Positions 12,059-24,922 of a stretch of DNA of 64,000 nt are shown here, one piece after another; within the stretch, counting starts at the first letter, position 1; the number at the start of each line of letters is the position of its first letter. The position numbers were made by a program, and so were the translations under genes. Source of the stretch: Morella rubra (taxonomy: Eukaryota > Streptophyta > Magnoliopsida > Fagales > Myricaceae). The stretch lies in assembly GCA_003952965.2 (NCBI GenBank), contig CM025855.1, positions 1,082,840 through 1,146,839 of the forward strand. Reading direction: 5' to 3'. The notes below the pieces were generated by a model. The model was given only the letters and a program-made list of their open reading frames with translations. It was not told the DNA's origin and searched no databases.

Positions 12059-15000
12059 GATTATTTAACTATATATACACATACATTGTTTAATACCAGT
12101 GAGAGCAATATATTTAAGCTAGGTTGCTGTCTTTTCGATCAGTTTGTACGGCAATGCGGTACGTCTTAGATTCGAGTATTTTTCCTGCTCGTAAACACGT
12201 AAAGCGCGTACAGTATCTTCATTGATATGTTGCCTAACATTGACACCCGGCCTGGAGATGACATATTTATCTGCAGGAACTTATATCAAGCAATAACTCT
12301 AGTTTAATGATGTGACAGTTAAATTTCTGCAGTTAGATGGTAATTATAAATATGTTGCAGCAAAGTTATTAAAATAGGCAGAAGATCCATAGAAACTGTT
12401 AGCAGAAAGCAAGTGAAGTTAAGGCGTAAGGACAGCAATAGGAGCTCTACTCCAGAGAGTACTGGCAATTGTGCCGAAGTGTGAAAGCAAAGAGTACTAC
12501 AGTGAAGCAAAAGGCCGGTGGGACAAAAAGTGCAGGTAGAAATCATGACATTATGATTGCAAAGTAGAGTTGGGGAAGTTTTTAAATGTCTTTGGTTGCT
12601 TGAGGGAGTCTCAGGACTCTCATGATGCTCCTCTTCACGTGAGGTATATAAATAACTCGATTAATTCATATGTTTAATAAAATATTAAAAAAAAATTCAG
12701 ATGGGATTTTCATGGTACGACATGTGCCATGTATGTATGTAAGTTGGTGTAATAATAATCTTTCACTTAATTATTACTTCTGCAGGTAAATACTGCAAGA
12801 GGGTAGTATACTGATGTTATGCATAGGGTCTCTACTGCAAGAGGCCGTTTTAAACTATTATACAATTCATGGAGTAATTGCCAAAGTAAATACAAACGGA
12901 TCTTTTAATTCCAACTTTTTTTTTCCTAAATAGAGCCTTTATTTTCAAATGAAATATTAAATTCGAGCTTCACTAACATAGGAAGTACCATTAAAATTAT
13001 TATAGGTTTCTGCAATTGTATTTACAATCTTTCTAAATATATTTAGGACGAAAATAAATACTGTCAGGAGGTGTTTTGGTTTAGGGACAGATAAAAAATT
13101 TTCACAAATCAATTACAGAGGGGTTTGAGTACACATTGCACTCTAACTTACGAGCTTGGACACATTGTACACTCTAAGAACCAAAGTCAAACACTTTGTA
13201 CCTCTCATTAATTTTTTCCATAAAATTAGGTAAAACTTGAGTTTTTTACACTTAAAATGACGAGAATGTTTTCCATGACTTAATGAATTGATAAAAATGA
13301 TATCGATTGAATATATATAAACATATGTAACATGAGTCAAGAACACTATCTTCATTCTAGTCTAATTTGACATAAAGTACAAAGCATATAACATTATTAG
13401 TTAAAAGGTACGATGCATTAAACGCTAATTTGATAGTTGAAAGTATATTTATCCTTTGATTTATGTTGATGCAATTTTTTAGCAAGAGAGCTAATTAATT
13501 TAGACAATAAATCGATTATTAATGCTACATGAAACGCTTTTGTTGATTTTGTCCATTTGCGTACCCAATAAGACAAATTAATTGGTGTCAACTTATGCAA
13601 ATCATTTGCTCCCACAATTAAGCGTACTGTATATTTTTCTATATTTTCTTTTCTTTTTTGCACTTCTTTTTCAGCCTTTTGCCCACACTACAGTTTCTGC
13701 ACTCTGTTCTTTCTTCATTCTGCTTCAGGAATTGCTTGTCAGCTTGGAGGGCTGTTATAAATGCACTGTTTCACGACCTGAATAGTGCTATATAAGGCTT
13801 AATAAATTCCCTTCGTCAAAAACATTTATTTTCAGAATTTTATATATAAATGGGCATAGAAAACTGACTACGGTGCCTCCTGCTTAGAAAGTGATAAAAT
13901 GCATGCTTGATCAAATAGAAAACGGACGCATGCAGCAAACATGCACGATTTATCAACACCAGAAGAAAATATTATCCATCAATTTAGCAAGAGCAGTAAA
14001 AAGCTCTGTATCCCCTTACCCTATAAAGTGATGGTTTTCATTTACATATCTTTGCTCCCTGTGCGGTATTTTTGCTTGGGGGCGAAGTGAAAAGCCAAAA
14101 CAAGCAAGCATAAAAAGAAGAACAATATGAAAATTAACCTCATGGAGATGAATATAACACAGCAGTATGGAAAATCGGATTCTGACTAGAGTGGGAAGAA
14201 AAAAGAAAAACGAAAGTTACTGGCCAAGCAAGCACACTCTTTAGGCCATCGCAATGGCTGGTAAAACTTATGAATTTCACTGTTCTTCTGTAATCGTGGA
14301 CACTGCCAAACTGTAGAGGACATATATGTCGGGAAGACCTGAGGGACTGTGGCACACACTTCCTCACTTCCCCTGTTCCGAAAACCAAAAGGTTATCTTT
14401 ATTCACAAGTTGTTCCTTTTTTTTTTTTTTTCTTCTCGTGTTCTTTGTTGGCTAACCCAAATACAATTGAGCCATTTTTTGGGCATGGCACGTCTCTAGA
14501 AAAAATAAAATGAAGGCCCCAAAAAAAGCAAAAATTAGAAAGTATTACTATTCGACGAGTTTTGAAGAAAGCTTGGTAGAACATGTCATGACACTAGCTA
14601 GGAGTGTAGTTGGAAGTTAATCACATATATTAATAACCCAATACCATAATATAAAACAGGAAGTTGTATTGTACTTTGATGACTTTTCTTTTTCAAATTA
14701 AGACAATTAATATTAAAAAACATTCGGAACGTAATTAACTAAGGACAAAAACAGATATGCAAATGGGACGGTCATAACTCACGAAACCAACTTGTTGTAC
14801 AACTCTTTAAGAAAATGTGAACCAGGCGGCCTCTCTCTCTCGGCAAGTACCTTGGTTCTTCTTTTACATGGGCTGCCGAAAACGTAGTCGGTGGACAGAA
14901 GGGGAGCCACTTGTTGCTGAGGCTAAACGACGGCTAGATTGCAGGCTTCTATAGAGAAAACAGCAGGGGATTGAGCTCACAAAGAGTCCCAAGATGCATT

Positions 15001-18000
15001 GTCTGCATGTGCATGCATGGGTTGCGGCCGCCCTATCTCTCTTTAATTCTAGCTTACAGTTGGAGGTGTTGCGTGCTGCAATTTAATGAGAGGACAGCAT
15101 TCCCTCACAATTCCCCTTTCAACTTGACTCGTACGCCCAAAACTTTGACCCCCCTGATTTAAATTAAAAAAAAAAAATTTGACTCCCCCGGTACCCGTTG
15201 CACTCTCCTGGGACATCATATGAAGGGAGTTTATCACTTGCATTTCCCGAGGGAATTCCTAAGCTACAATTGAAATTATTTGAGTTATATGCATGGTTTC
15301 GTCGCATAGCTTTTAAATTCAAATTTTCACAAACAAAAAAAAGCAATTTTTTTAAAAAAACTTTCGTGTTGTCTGTGGGTTTCCAAGACTATATTTTAAA
15401 CTTAAAAATAGTGTTGATAAATGCCTCTCATTTTTGGACATTAAATATAGAACATGTGCTTTAATTATAGGGGCCTACTAGCTAGTGATACACTCCGAGG
15501 GGACATAGCATATAATTGTCAATGTTTTTTCCTAAGCAGCATATTATAATTGTCTGTTTATTAGGTCTATATAGATATAGACAAGGATCTGTAGCTCGTG
15601 TTAGGGCTAGGGTGACTGCAGACACTCTCCTCCCGAAAATCTGTAGAAATTTTTTTTTAATGTTTTCTAATGGTGGTCCCTTCCTACTTCAATTAACCCA
15701 TTCCATCCACCCCTTCCTAAATGACATTTCTAGTTTGGTCCCCTATCTCCATACTATTATTAGTGCATTGCATGACCAAAAATGGATTCCACAAACCCAT
15801 ATTATAACAACACTCTTAAGATAATTTGTCCCAAAGAAGAAAATTAGGTCCTTGATTTTAGATAGCTTTGATTTGCTTTTCCTGAATTCAAATTGTGATA
15901 TGCTCAAAAAACACATAGAAATATATCAGTATCTTCTATAATTTTCTATTCGAATTGTACTATACAATTCGAAAAGAAATAAATACAATAAAACTTTATA
16001 TTATTTAATATTGTTTATATATGTTTATATAAAATTTATTTATTTTATTTATCTCTCTAAATTATATGGTATAATTTGAAAAAATTATAAAAAATTTTAC
16101 TCCGAAAATACCAACTCAGAAACACCAACTCAGTCGCCAACAATTTCTGTCACTATTCTTCCCCTTCAGTTCTTTTAACTGACATACTCCATTTTGCAAG
16201 GCATTATATTTGGTGAAAAAAGAAAAGTTAAGTCAGTCCCCCCGAGCTTAGTTTGACTGATGAGTACTTCTGGACCCACAGGAGATGGCAAACTTATGCC
16301 AATATCAAAACCTTTCCAGCTCAAGGATCTTATGAACGTTGACTAATTAAAATCTCGGACCTTGATCGCCCACGTGCCCTATGAATGGTGCACTTGGGAA
16401 CAAACTTGATTTTTCATCCTCCAGACCATAATCAGGTGGGTCCCCTATCAAAGAAGAAATTAGAAAGAAAGACAATCAGGTCGGTAACACGTGAAACGCG
16501 TATGGGACTTCTGCACCCAATTACTATCATCTGTCTTCGATGTCGCCAACGTGTCATGATCAAAGGTCCGACAAAGCGTAATCATTCGACACGTAGCTTG
16601 GTAAAAGTATGGGCCCTCATAGTTATATACATCACCATCTGTATCTGAGGACGGCAAGGTAGGCCCATTGGGCCCACGGAAGTCCTCCATTTCACCTACC
16701 GACGAGATCACGGGAACGCAACGGACGGAATATCGTGAAACTCTTTGGTCACGGAGTTTAATATTATTTTCCTGACTCTATTATTATTTTACAAAATTTA
16801 ATAACATTTTCACCGACTCTAATAATATTTTACAAATTTCAAAAAAAAAAATTTTCAATACCAAAAGAATTTATATTATCTCTAACAAATTTTTTACCCA
16901 TGCAAACACAGCTTAATCACCTAAGAGAATTAAAGCCCACTAACAAAATCGTTCTATTGTTCAGATTCATGTCAAACATTTCCTTATTTTTTTCGTGGCA
17001 AAATCCTTTTATTTCTCTCCCGTTAATACTTGTTTGGATGTTTGTATTTTCTCATGGAAACATGTAAACAAAGTCAAAATTTGAAGTCTCCCCGATAGGA
17101 GCGGAGTCCTTCCTTAATTTTGTGAGCCGTTGCGACATGTACGGCTGAGGCTGCAGCCCGTGTCCATGCACAACACGAGCATTGTAAATTCCCGCTTCAA
17201 ATCATTACGTTTTGACTTGAGGAGGGACATGAAGATCTTTCTCCTACTTTTTCCGATATTAATCCAATTGATTAGCGTCACAAAGGGTAATTAATTTTAC
17301 GTTCAAGGAATCCAAACAGCATCTTTCAGATCAGTTTTCGTACGTTTAAAAGTTGATGTTGGGCGTACCAACTGCAGATCGCAGGTACACGAGGAAGAAA
17401 AGTTGATATAGAATTAGGAAAAAGTTGCCTTAAGCAATGCATAAATCCCGATTACTTTTCCCGCTGACCAAATATATTGCAGATAGCTTTACAACCTGCG
17501 CCGAAAACACATAATCTTTCTTGTACGATTTGGGATTACAAAATGAGCAAAATAGGGAAGAAAAGTTGGGCAAAAACGGAAGGATGTTTTCCTCTTGTCT
17601 TTCACACTATAAAAGAGAACTCCGTTTGTGCTTTCCTACGTGGGATTTCCGACTCATTCACGCATCCAATAGGAAGTCAAAAGAGAAGTGTTTAGACAGA
17701 GAGCTGCAGATTATGAGGCTAATCATGCGTTCAAACTTCAACTTTTCTGGGTTTTTGCCTCTACACAAACCAAATCAAAAAGCAGATCAGAAACACAGAG
17801 TGCCAACTGCCAATACTTTCCAACATTCCTATCATTAATAATATTTGCTTTGTGGTTTTTGGAATTTTCCTCCCATTCCGTACCGACTTTAATATCTCCA
17901 CCTATCACGTTGTGTTTTACACAATCCGGTCGGAAAATAACAACTATAACGAACAAGGCTGCAAAGAAAAGTTTTTTTCTCGTCCGGAGGAATGTTACAT

Positions 18001-18760
18001 TAGTCGGCCTGGTCAGAAATGCAGATGGGAAAAACTTGAGGCTTTTCAAACTTGGTAGACATAAACGGGGTTCGCGGCTTTAATGCCTCGGGGTCACGCA
18101 TTGAGGCTTTTAGTCTCGCCTGGGATGGCCCATGCACAACCACTCTAAATTTGTTATTAGTGGGCTGATTTTGTACCAGACTAAAATTTTCTCAAATAAC
18201 GAGATACAATTAGGAGGCAGATGAATATAATAAATTGACTTTATTATAAAATTTTTATTATCTAAAATTTTAAATAAATAATATTAAATAATATATATTT
18301 TATTTATCTATCTATCACTCCTTAAATTATATCGTATACTTCAGATAAAAAATTACCAGAAGAATCCTAATGCTGATGCTAATCTATTTTTGCGCTGCAT
18401 TCGCGTACATACTCCGATATAGTGAAGGCAGGAGTCATTCTTGATTTGACAGGATTGCGCTCAAAGTTGAAGCTTTAATGAGGACAAGTGGCCTAACTTT
18501 ATTTGTTGTGAGGTGGATGTTATTATTGCTGGTCTCCTGGCAGCGTTTCTGTTTATTTTGTCGGTGTCTGTTGCTTTGCTTTGGGGTGGGTGAAATTGTA
18601 TCAGAATGAGTTAACTTCAATACCAAAAAAAAAACAAAAGGCTGATGGACTTTAAACCGGGCCTTCTTCCCAGGCATTGCACCGATTTTGGCCCACTTTA
18701 AAGTGTTCGGCGGAGTTCAAAGGCCCAGTTATAATCCATCAGCTTTACATTTCGTCGATA
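12059..18760. other. Intergenic, no supported gene
   Basis: No frame with recognisable protein similarity. Two related AT-rich stretches at about 15930-16090 and 18190-18360 share a TTTTATTTATCT core and a nearby AAATTATAT(C/G)GTATA motif, so they may be copies of one short repeat. Possible G-boxes (CACGTG) occur near 16371 and in AACACGTGAAA near 16487. Confidence 0.5.
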
Positions 18761-18768
18761 TGGAGCCC

Positions 18769-18956
18769 ATGAGAACACCCAGCTTTCCGAGCCCTGCTTT
18801 CCTTCTCTAGGCTGGTTCTCGAATCCATTTACCGACACTTTGTTGGCATGCAGAAGATATCTCATGAGAACTCCAGCTTTCCGAGCCCTGCTTTCCTTCT
18901 CTAGGCTGGTTCTCGAATCCATGTACCGACACTTTGTTGGCATGCAGAAGATATCT
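18769..18956. repeat. 94-bp direct tandem duplication
   Basis: A unit running from CATGAGAAC through AGCTTTCCGAGCCCTGC and on to CATGCAGAAGATATCTC occurs twice back to back with a period of 94 bases and only a few differences. Both copies stay open in several frames, but no protein family is recognisable. Confidence 0.9.
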
Positions 18957-19506
18957 CCAGCCACATCTCCAAGGCCACACATTCCAGATTTTATTAGGAC
19001 CATGAACACTAGCATTAAGCAGTAAGTGGTTCTCCATATTCTTTTTATCTCTAAGACTCTATCGCAGAATTTGGATTGAGACTACTCCTACAGTATAAGA
19101 TTAGGCATCTTTGAATTTCCTACCATACGAACAGATTTGTAGTGCTCATGAATCTCTGAAAAAAGATAGAGCAGGGTTGAGTGCCTTCAGAAATGTCAGG
19201 ATTTAGATGGGATAATTTCCAAACCGCAATAAAATAAACTCACCTACAGATATTCAGTGTCAAAAGTTGGGGTATACACAATCAATTAAAAAAACTATTG
19301 GAAAGGGAACAGAAACTTGCAAGCGAAAATCACAATCTAAAAGTTTCTCTAGCAGCTTGACAATCATCTACATTTTGCACAAAATAGCTCTGACCGGTTA
19401 ACCAAACCCTTCTAAACTCTCGTGGAAAGAGGCTGAAAGACAACAAACTAAAGCTTTTTCAAATAACAAATAGCTGACTGACTGATGCAGAACTCCAATT
19501 TGCACC

Positions 19507-22099
19507 TTAACCCCTCCCTGCCAACACATCCAACTGACTTAAACCACCGTTTGGTGAAGATTCCTCCACCCAAGAAGTTTGTCTGGCATTTCTATTTCTG
19601 TAGACATTATCTTGAGAGTTCTGTGGACGCTCCTTATAAGCTACCTGATGCAGATGCAGCCACGCAATCATGCTAACGGCAACCAAAGCAGCATTGCCCA
19701 ATATTCCCCCCATGTGATCCAGCTTAAGCGATTTCTTCGCAAAATTACAACTAGAAAGTAGAACCTTGATGAGTATATTAGACGTATTTCCTTCATGAGT
19801 TGCAGATTTTTCACCAGATGGACTATATTCTGGGCCACTGAGGTTTTCAGGCGAAACAAATTGACCTGCATCATGTACATCTCCCACAAATGCCAGTGCT
19901 TCTTCAATGACTTTGTACTTCTTACCATGATGTTCAGCCAATCTCATAGCAAGAACAATCCGGCTTTGTTCTAATCGGGCAACTGCAGCATCTCTTTCCA
20001 CCTGCTGCTGCATCTGAACAGTCTGTCAAAGAGAACAAACCGCATGGAATCTGTTAGAAAATTGTAATTCCACAAAATGAGAACTAACTGCAACTCATTT
20101 TACTACTCCTTACCACCCCCCGGGCGGAAAAAATAATAAATAAAAATAAAAAGAATTCAGCTTGAAAGAGCATTTCTCTATCTAAATTGTAGCGCCTGGA
20201 AACAACTCAGGTCAACAACTACCTGTCCCACCTATAAGTGCATATGTATATGTAGTATAGCTTCATTAGTCATTTTAGGAACAGATATCCAGTTCCATCA
20301 TATTCAACAATATTGCACAATAATGTTACTTATCCGTCACAAGTTGGAGCTCTCCAGAAAGACACAGAGAAATTGACACAAGAAGAGATGAACATGTCAA
20401 GATAACTCAAGACACTGATCAAAAAAATATTTTGTGATTTTTTTTCCAAATAAGTGATGAAGACACGATCTTCAACGTTTTCGGCCACCAAAACATCGAG
20501 GACCTTAGGACAGAGGGGTCCATTTCCTCTCCTCTTCCATTTTACAGGAAACAGAATTTCAGCACAATCCAAGATATCAGAGAGAACCCCCGAAATACAA
20601 CTCACCTTGAAAATTTCAAGCTAATCTTTAAATACCTTAAAAGACATAATTTCTTCCACCTCCAATTTCCTCAATCATCTTGATAATCCAATAGAGGTAG
20701 ACTCAAAATCCAGAAGTATAATATATACACCCCGTTGATTTCTATTCTTTTTTCAAATCTCCCCATGCAGCTATCAATAAAGCCTTCATCCCAGATGCTT
20801 GGTTTAGTCTACCTGAATAGTTTCCAACATTAAGATGTTTCTGTCGCTAACTGCTTCAGTTAACTCAATGATTTTAGGCATCTGTCCACACTCTTTATGT
20901 CTCCCCCTAAAACTCTTAGTACACCAAACTTATGCATCCAAAGCAGTTGTCCAGTCAACATGATAGGCAAGAAAGCATTACACGTTTGTTTCTAAATATT
21001 CCACCGATTGAGTTACTGTATTTTCTTTCTCTCATGTTTCCTATTGCCTCTGCTGTTGATGTATCTGATGAATATATGATTTTCCGGAAGAACATCAACA
21101 ATATTAATCTTACTCGCCTAATAAATACGTTTAGGTAGAGGAGGTCCAACCAACAAGTAATAGCTGTACGGAATCAACAAACTTGTGCCTAACTTAAATA
21201 CCACTCAAAGGCACAATTCTCGGTAACTTTTGAACCATTCGGTTGTCAATACAATTAAAGAAATACGGAAAGAAAGAAAAAAAAAATTCCTAGTTTTTCT
21301 CGCAGACTAAAGAGAAGGAAAATACTTCTCTTCCTACAGTTTCAAGCAACATTTTCTCATGAACCAAACGAAACATCACCAAAACTGAAATAAACTCATA
21401 ACAAACATTAGAAATGACACTCACTGCAAATAATTCAAGCTAATTTTCAGCTTCCACAAACCCCGCATGAGGAACATAAGGAAAGACCCCTAAATTTTCC
21501 ACCCCCTTCTCTCAAATATCTAAGGAACCAAACAGTATCTGACCAGAAACAGAGAAAAAAGACACAAATAGATCCAAGCAAGGCTAATTAATCCTGAAGT
21601 TCCGTAAAAATCACACTGGACTCGAATATCTAATTTCTTCTCGTACTTTACCAACACAAAAAGAAAGAAATTTCCCCTAGTTACCTCTCAGTTACAGGTT
21701 TCTCGACGACCAACAAAGAAAACTGAATTGAAACACTCAGACAGAAGGAAACAACCCACTCACGTGGAAAAATTCGAGCTGGTCCTCGAGGTTCTCGAGC
21801 GCGGTCCGTATGGCGTTGAGGCTTTTGGCCTCCTGGATGGCAGAGTCGTCGTCCTCGTCGGCCCGGAAGTCCTTCACGAAAACGAACCCGGTGGCCCGGC
21901 CATTTTCCTCAACGGCGCCGTTCTGGTTGCTTTTGCCGCTGTAGAGCTTCTTGATCTTCTCGGGCTTCCTCAGGGCTTTGACGGAGTTGAGGAAGTGAGT
22001 CCGCGAAATCGAGTGGATTGCATCGCTCAGCTTGTCGTGAAGGTCCCAGATTTTCTCCAGGATCGCTTCGATTTCCTCCAGCTCCATGTCCCATTTCAT
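19507..22099 (-). CDS. PDV1: Plastid division protein PDV1
   Basis: Two exons on the minus strand: 22099-21764 and 20022-19507, joined across a 1741-base intron with GT at 21763-21762 and AG at 20024-20023. The product is 283 residues; Arabidopsis PDV1 is 272. PDV1 is an outer-envelope protein that recruits the dynamin ARC5/DRP5B to the chloroplast division site and is held there by inner-envelope PARC6. The N-terminal half is a cytosolic coiled coil (ELEEIEAILEKIWDLHDKLS and SAIQEAKSLNAIRTALENL are strongly family-like). A transmembrane helix lies at about 218-240, followed by a short intermembrane tail ending in glycine, the terminal residue conserved in PDV proteins. The first ATG is at 22099; an ATG four codons later (22087) is equally possible. 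The intron is simple AT-rich DNA. Confidence 0.95.
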
Positions 22100-23076
22100 G
22101 GGGAAAAGCTCTGAATTATCTAGCGTCTGGTTCGGTTATCGTTTGGGCCTGATTGGATTTTTTTTTTTTTAAAATTTCTGCGAACTTTAGAGAGTAATTC
22201 GTTTAACGGAATGGTTGCCAAAAATGCCCGCCAACGTGACGACACGTCCTGTTCCTTTCTCTTTTTGTCCGAATCTTTTTCCCATTTCTGTCACTGCTTT
22301 TGTGATCTTAAAACCGCAGCCAACAGACTTATCAAATACGAACTTTTTATTCAAATAACCGAGCCCGAACCCAAATCTACGTGGATTCTCTAAGTGGTTA
22401 GGGAATTTAGGAGTGCCTCGATACGCTAGGTTCTAAGTTTAATTTCGTATTAAAGATAAAATCGGTGACAAAAATGAAAATTTTAAGCTATCGATTGTTT
22501 AGTCTTTCCTAAATTTACACTTAAATATTAAGGTCTGGCATGTTCAAATTGGACCGTCCGAACTCAATGCGTAATAGGGAGTATGGAAGAAAAAGTTATT
22601 CCCTTTTGATTAAAGAATTTTCATAGTTACTCAAAGATTAAAAAAAAAAAAAAATTAGTCACGAGGATTTCTTTTATCAAGCTACAGTCCGAACTAATTT
22701 GTTCATTTTGATAAAATTTTTAGAATTTGAATCTAATCCTCTAAAATTACAATCTCAATATTATTTCTATACAAATACCAATGCAACTCAATATTACTTT
22801 TTTTACAAACATTATACTACTCAATAATTTATACACAAATATTAATAAAATTCTAACATCACCTAAATATTTACACTATACTTAAAATTCTTAAAATTTT
22901 ACCAAAACTAACACTTTATACAGAATAGGTTTTGTTTTCTTCCCTAATGTTCTTGGTATCATGTCTGCGTAAGAGAGTCATGTGGCCAACATTTGTGCAA
23001 CATTAATGGTGGCTTTACGACGCATGTGGGACGATGGCTTGGAGTATTTTAGGAATGACCCGATAACAGAAAGCGC
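22100..23076. other. Divergent intergenic region between PDV1 and the phytocyanin
   Basis: Holds the PDV1 leader and promoter (minus strand, from about 22100) and the upstream region of the phytocyanin. A T-run at 22158-22170 and an A-run at 22638-22654 are present. The AT-rich block 22690-22925 consists of short CAATATTA/ACAAATA motifs resembling decayed MITE interiors, but no termini are seen. Confidence 0.45.
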
Positions 23077-23084
23077 TATAAATA
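23077..23084 (+). promoter_or_regulatory. TATA box of the phytocyanin gene
   Basis: TATAAATA preceded by GCGC, about 160 bases before the chosen start codon and about 105 before the first in-frame ATG. Initiation near 23110 would be expected. Confidence 0.6.
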
Positions 23085-23238
23085 GTTCTCTGATATTGTA
23101 GCCATCCATAGTAATTATCCCAGCTCTTTTGTTGGAGGTGATTAAGGAAGTTCAAGCTTCAAACCCGGCCCCTTCCCTCCAATGCGTCATGCTCACCAAG
23201 CCCAGAAAAATAAAAGGAAGGAGAAGATCGTGAAGAAA

Positions 23239-23922
23239 ATGGCGATGCTGCTGCAACTTGCTTTATCTTTGTTGGCAGCTATTGGCTGTTTTCGAAGCGG
23301 GCAGGTGGGTGCAATGACGCACATTGTTGGAGGAAACTTAGGCTGGCATCTCCCTGTTGCAAACCTTTCATTTTACCAAGACTGGGCCAAGCCGAGAAAT
23401 TTCACTGCCGGAGACAAACTGGGTGTGTTCCTTTGTTCCAAAACGAAAAGCATTTGCACACAAAATTCTGTCGTGCCTGCAAAATGTTCATATGATTTCC
23501 TCTCAAATGAAAGACTGAGTCGATTGAAATCTAACCTTTTTGAGTTTTTTTTTTCTTTCATTACAGCCTTCTTGTACACTTCGGGCTTGCACAACGTGGT
23601 GGAGGTTAAGAAGGATGATTACGATGCCTGCACCCAAAAGCATGTGATCGACAAACATAACAACGGACCGACGATTCTTGTGCTTTCCCGCTCCGGCGAC
23701 AACTACTTCATATGTGGTATCGGCAGTCACTGCGAGGGTGGCCAAAAGTTGAGCATCAGTGTAATAAACGGAGATCACGAGACTTCGAACGTTGGTGGTG
23801 TATTTGGGTTCATAGGTGACAAATCTACCTCTGCCGATTCAATACGCAGTTCGGGGATGCTAATTTCTAGTTTGATTCTGGCACTGATGACAGTACTGTT
23901 AATAGTGCGATGGAGCTGGTAA
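23239..23922 (+). CDS. Stellacyanin-type phytocyanin (blue copper protein), GPI-anchored
   Basis: Two exons, 23239-23422 and 23567-23922, giving 179 residues. Signal peptide about 1-25. The plastocyanin-like domain starts at HIVGG and includes SGLHNVVEV. Expected type 1 copper ligands are His70, Cys111, His116 and Gln121 (spliced numbering); Gln rather than Met at the axial position marks the stellacyanin class. Cys83 and Cys117 would form the conserved disulfide. A hydrophobic C-terminal tail after a Ser-rich segment suggests a GPI anchor, so the protein should sit on the outer plasma membrane and carry out electron transfer with unknown partners. The intron breaks the domain between GDKL and FLYTSG, the usual phytocyanin position. 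It is 144 bases long and stop-free, so the unspliced frame stays open. An in-frame ATG at 23182 would add a charged 19-residue extension; I prefer 23239 because it gives a normal signal peptide. Confidence 0.9.
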   Translation: MAMLLQLALSLLAAIGCFRSGQVGAMTHIVGGNLGWHLPVANLSFYQDWAKPRNFTAGDKLGVFLCSKTKSICTQNSVVPAKCSYDFLSNERLSRLKSNLFEFFFSFITAFLYTSGLHNVVEVKKDDYDACTQKHVIDKHNNGPTILVLSRSGDNYFICGIGSHCEGGQKLSISVINGDHETSNVGGVFGFIGDKSTSADSIRSSGMLISSLILALMTVLLIVRWSW

Positions 23923-24241
23923 TTCATTGATTTTGATATTTTAACTGATCTGTATTTAGTGGTGAAGGTGTCGGGGAGTGCAGTAATTAATTAATCATCC
24001 ATTGATTCTCCTACTAGAAAGAAGAATCGTACGCAGATTGTAGGCCTTGATTGCCATTTTCATAATACTGCATGCATATAGGGGCACTATTCCAATTTCT
24101 TTATTTTCAATGCCAGCGGAATCCCTAAAAGTCAAATAGCAAAACAGCCATTAATGACTTTAATGCATCGAAACAGACATTAAGGACTTTGGAAATAGCC
24201 TCCCTAAAAGTCAAATAGCAAAAAAACTTATATAAATTATA
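23923..24241. repeat. Phytocyanin 3' flank with a 22-bp direct repeat
   Basis: CCCTAAAAGTCAAATAGCAA (plus AA) occurs at 24123-24144 and again at 24202-24223, 79 bases apart. The segments between are not obviously duplicated. Otherwise this is the presumed 3' UTR and flank. Confidence 0.7.
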
Positions 24242-24636
24242 GGTTAAATATACTTTGCATCTTCTAATTATAAAATTTTTGACACTTTACACCTCAATTT
24301 ATTATTTTTGTCCCCCTGCAACTATCAACTATTAATTTTAGATACTTTGCACCCTCCTTTAAAATTTTTGATTAATTTGGATGGAAAATGATTTTTTGTT
24401 GTGCTAAAATGACAATTTTATCCCCATATTTTTTTCTAGTGATCATTGTATGAGAGTAAAATTGTAATTTTTAAGACCAAAGAATAAATTTCCATCAAAA
24501 TTGATAAAAAAATTTTAACGGAGGATGCAAAATATCTAAAAATCAATTGTTTGTGTGTATAATGTGATAAAAATAATAGATCAGGGTGTAAAGTGTCAAG
24601 ACTTTTAAAGTTAGAGAATGCAAAGTATATTTATCC
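24242..24636. mobile_element. Mutator-like MITE with 9-bp target duplication
   Basis: A 395-bp non-coding element. The left end reads GGTTAAATATACTTTGCA and the right end is the inverse of GGATAAATATACTTTGCA; the similarity extends imperfectly further inwards (ACACTTTACACC on both arms). It is flanked on both sides by the identical 9-mer TAAATTATA (24233-24241 and 24637-24645). A 9-bp duplication is the signature of Mutator-superfamily insertion. It has no coding capacity. Confidence 0.8.
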
Positions 24637-24687
24637 TAAATTATATATGATAATTATACATATGAGACGCAAACCCTACACGATTAA

Positions 24688-24913
24688 TGTTAATATTTGG
24701 AGAAAGTAGATTCGAGAGATTTGAGAATGCTATGTATATTGTATTGAACGTATTCTGTACATGAATATATAAGACATTTGGTGGAATTGAATCCCATGAG
24801 ATCTGTGTGTAATGAAGGAAATATGGAAACTAGGAAAGACAAAATAAATGTAAATAGTGCCGTTGTTATCTAAGGAAGGAAAATATCAAGAGACCGTTGT
24901 AGTATCCTCAACA
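24688..24913 (-). repeat. 3' LTR of the copia element
   Basis: 226 bp. In element orientation it runs from TGTTGAGGATAC to CCAAATATTAACA, so it has proper TG...CA ends. It borders the polypurine tract on the internal side. Confidence 0.95.
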
Positions 24914-24922
24914 CTCCCCCTC
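24914..24922 (-). other. Polypurine tract
   Basis: On the minus strand GAGGGGGAG directly abuts the 3' LTR. This is the expected primer site for plus-strand DNA synthesis. Confidence 0.85.

Noticed and set aside
13075-13430. Segment with ACACTTTGTACC-like words resembling the Mutator MITE ends
   Set aside because: Ends cannot be defined, arms do not pair convincingly and no target duplication is seen.
17477-18083. Several overlapping frames of 68-131 codons
   Set aside because: They lie in multiple frames on both strands of the same DNA, with no family similarity and no splice or promoter context.
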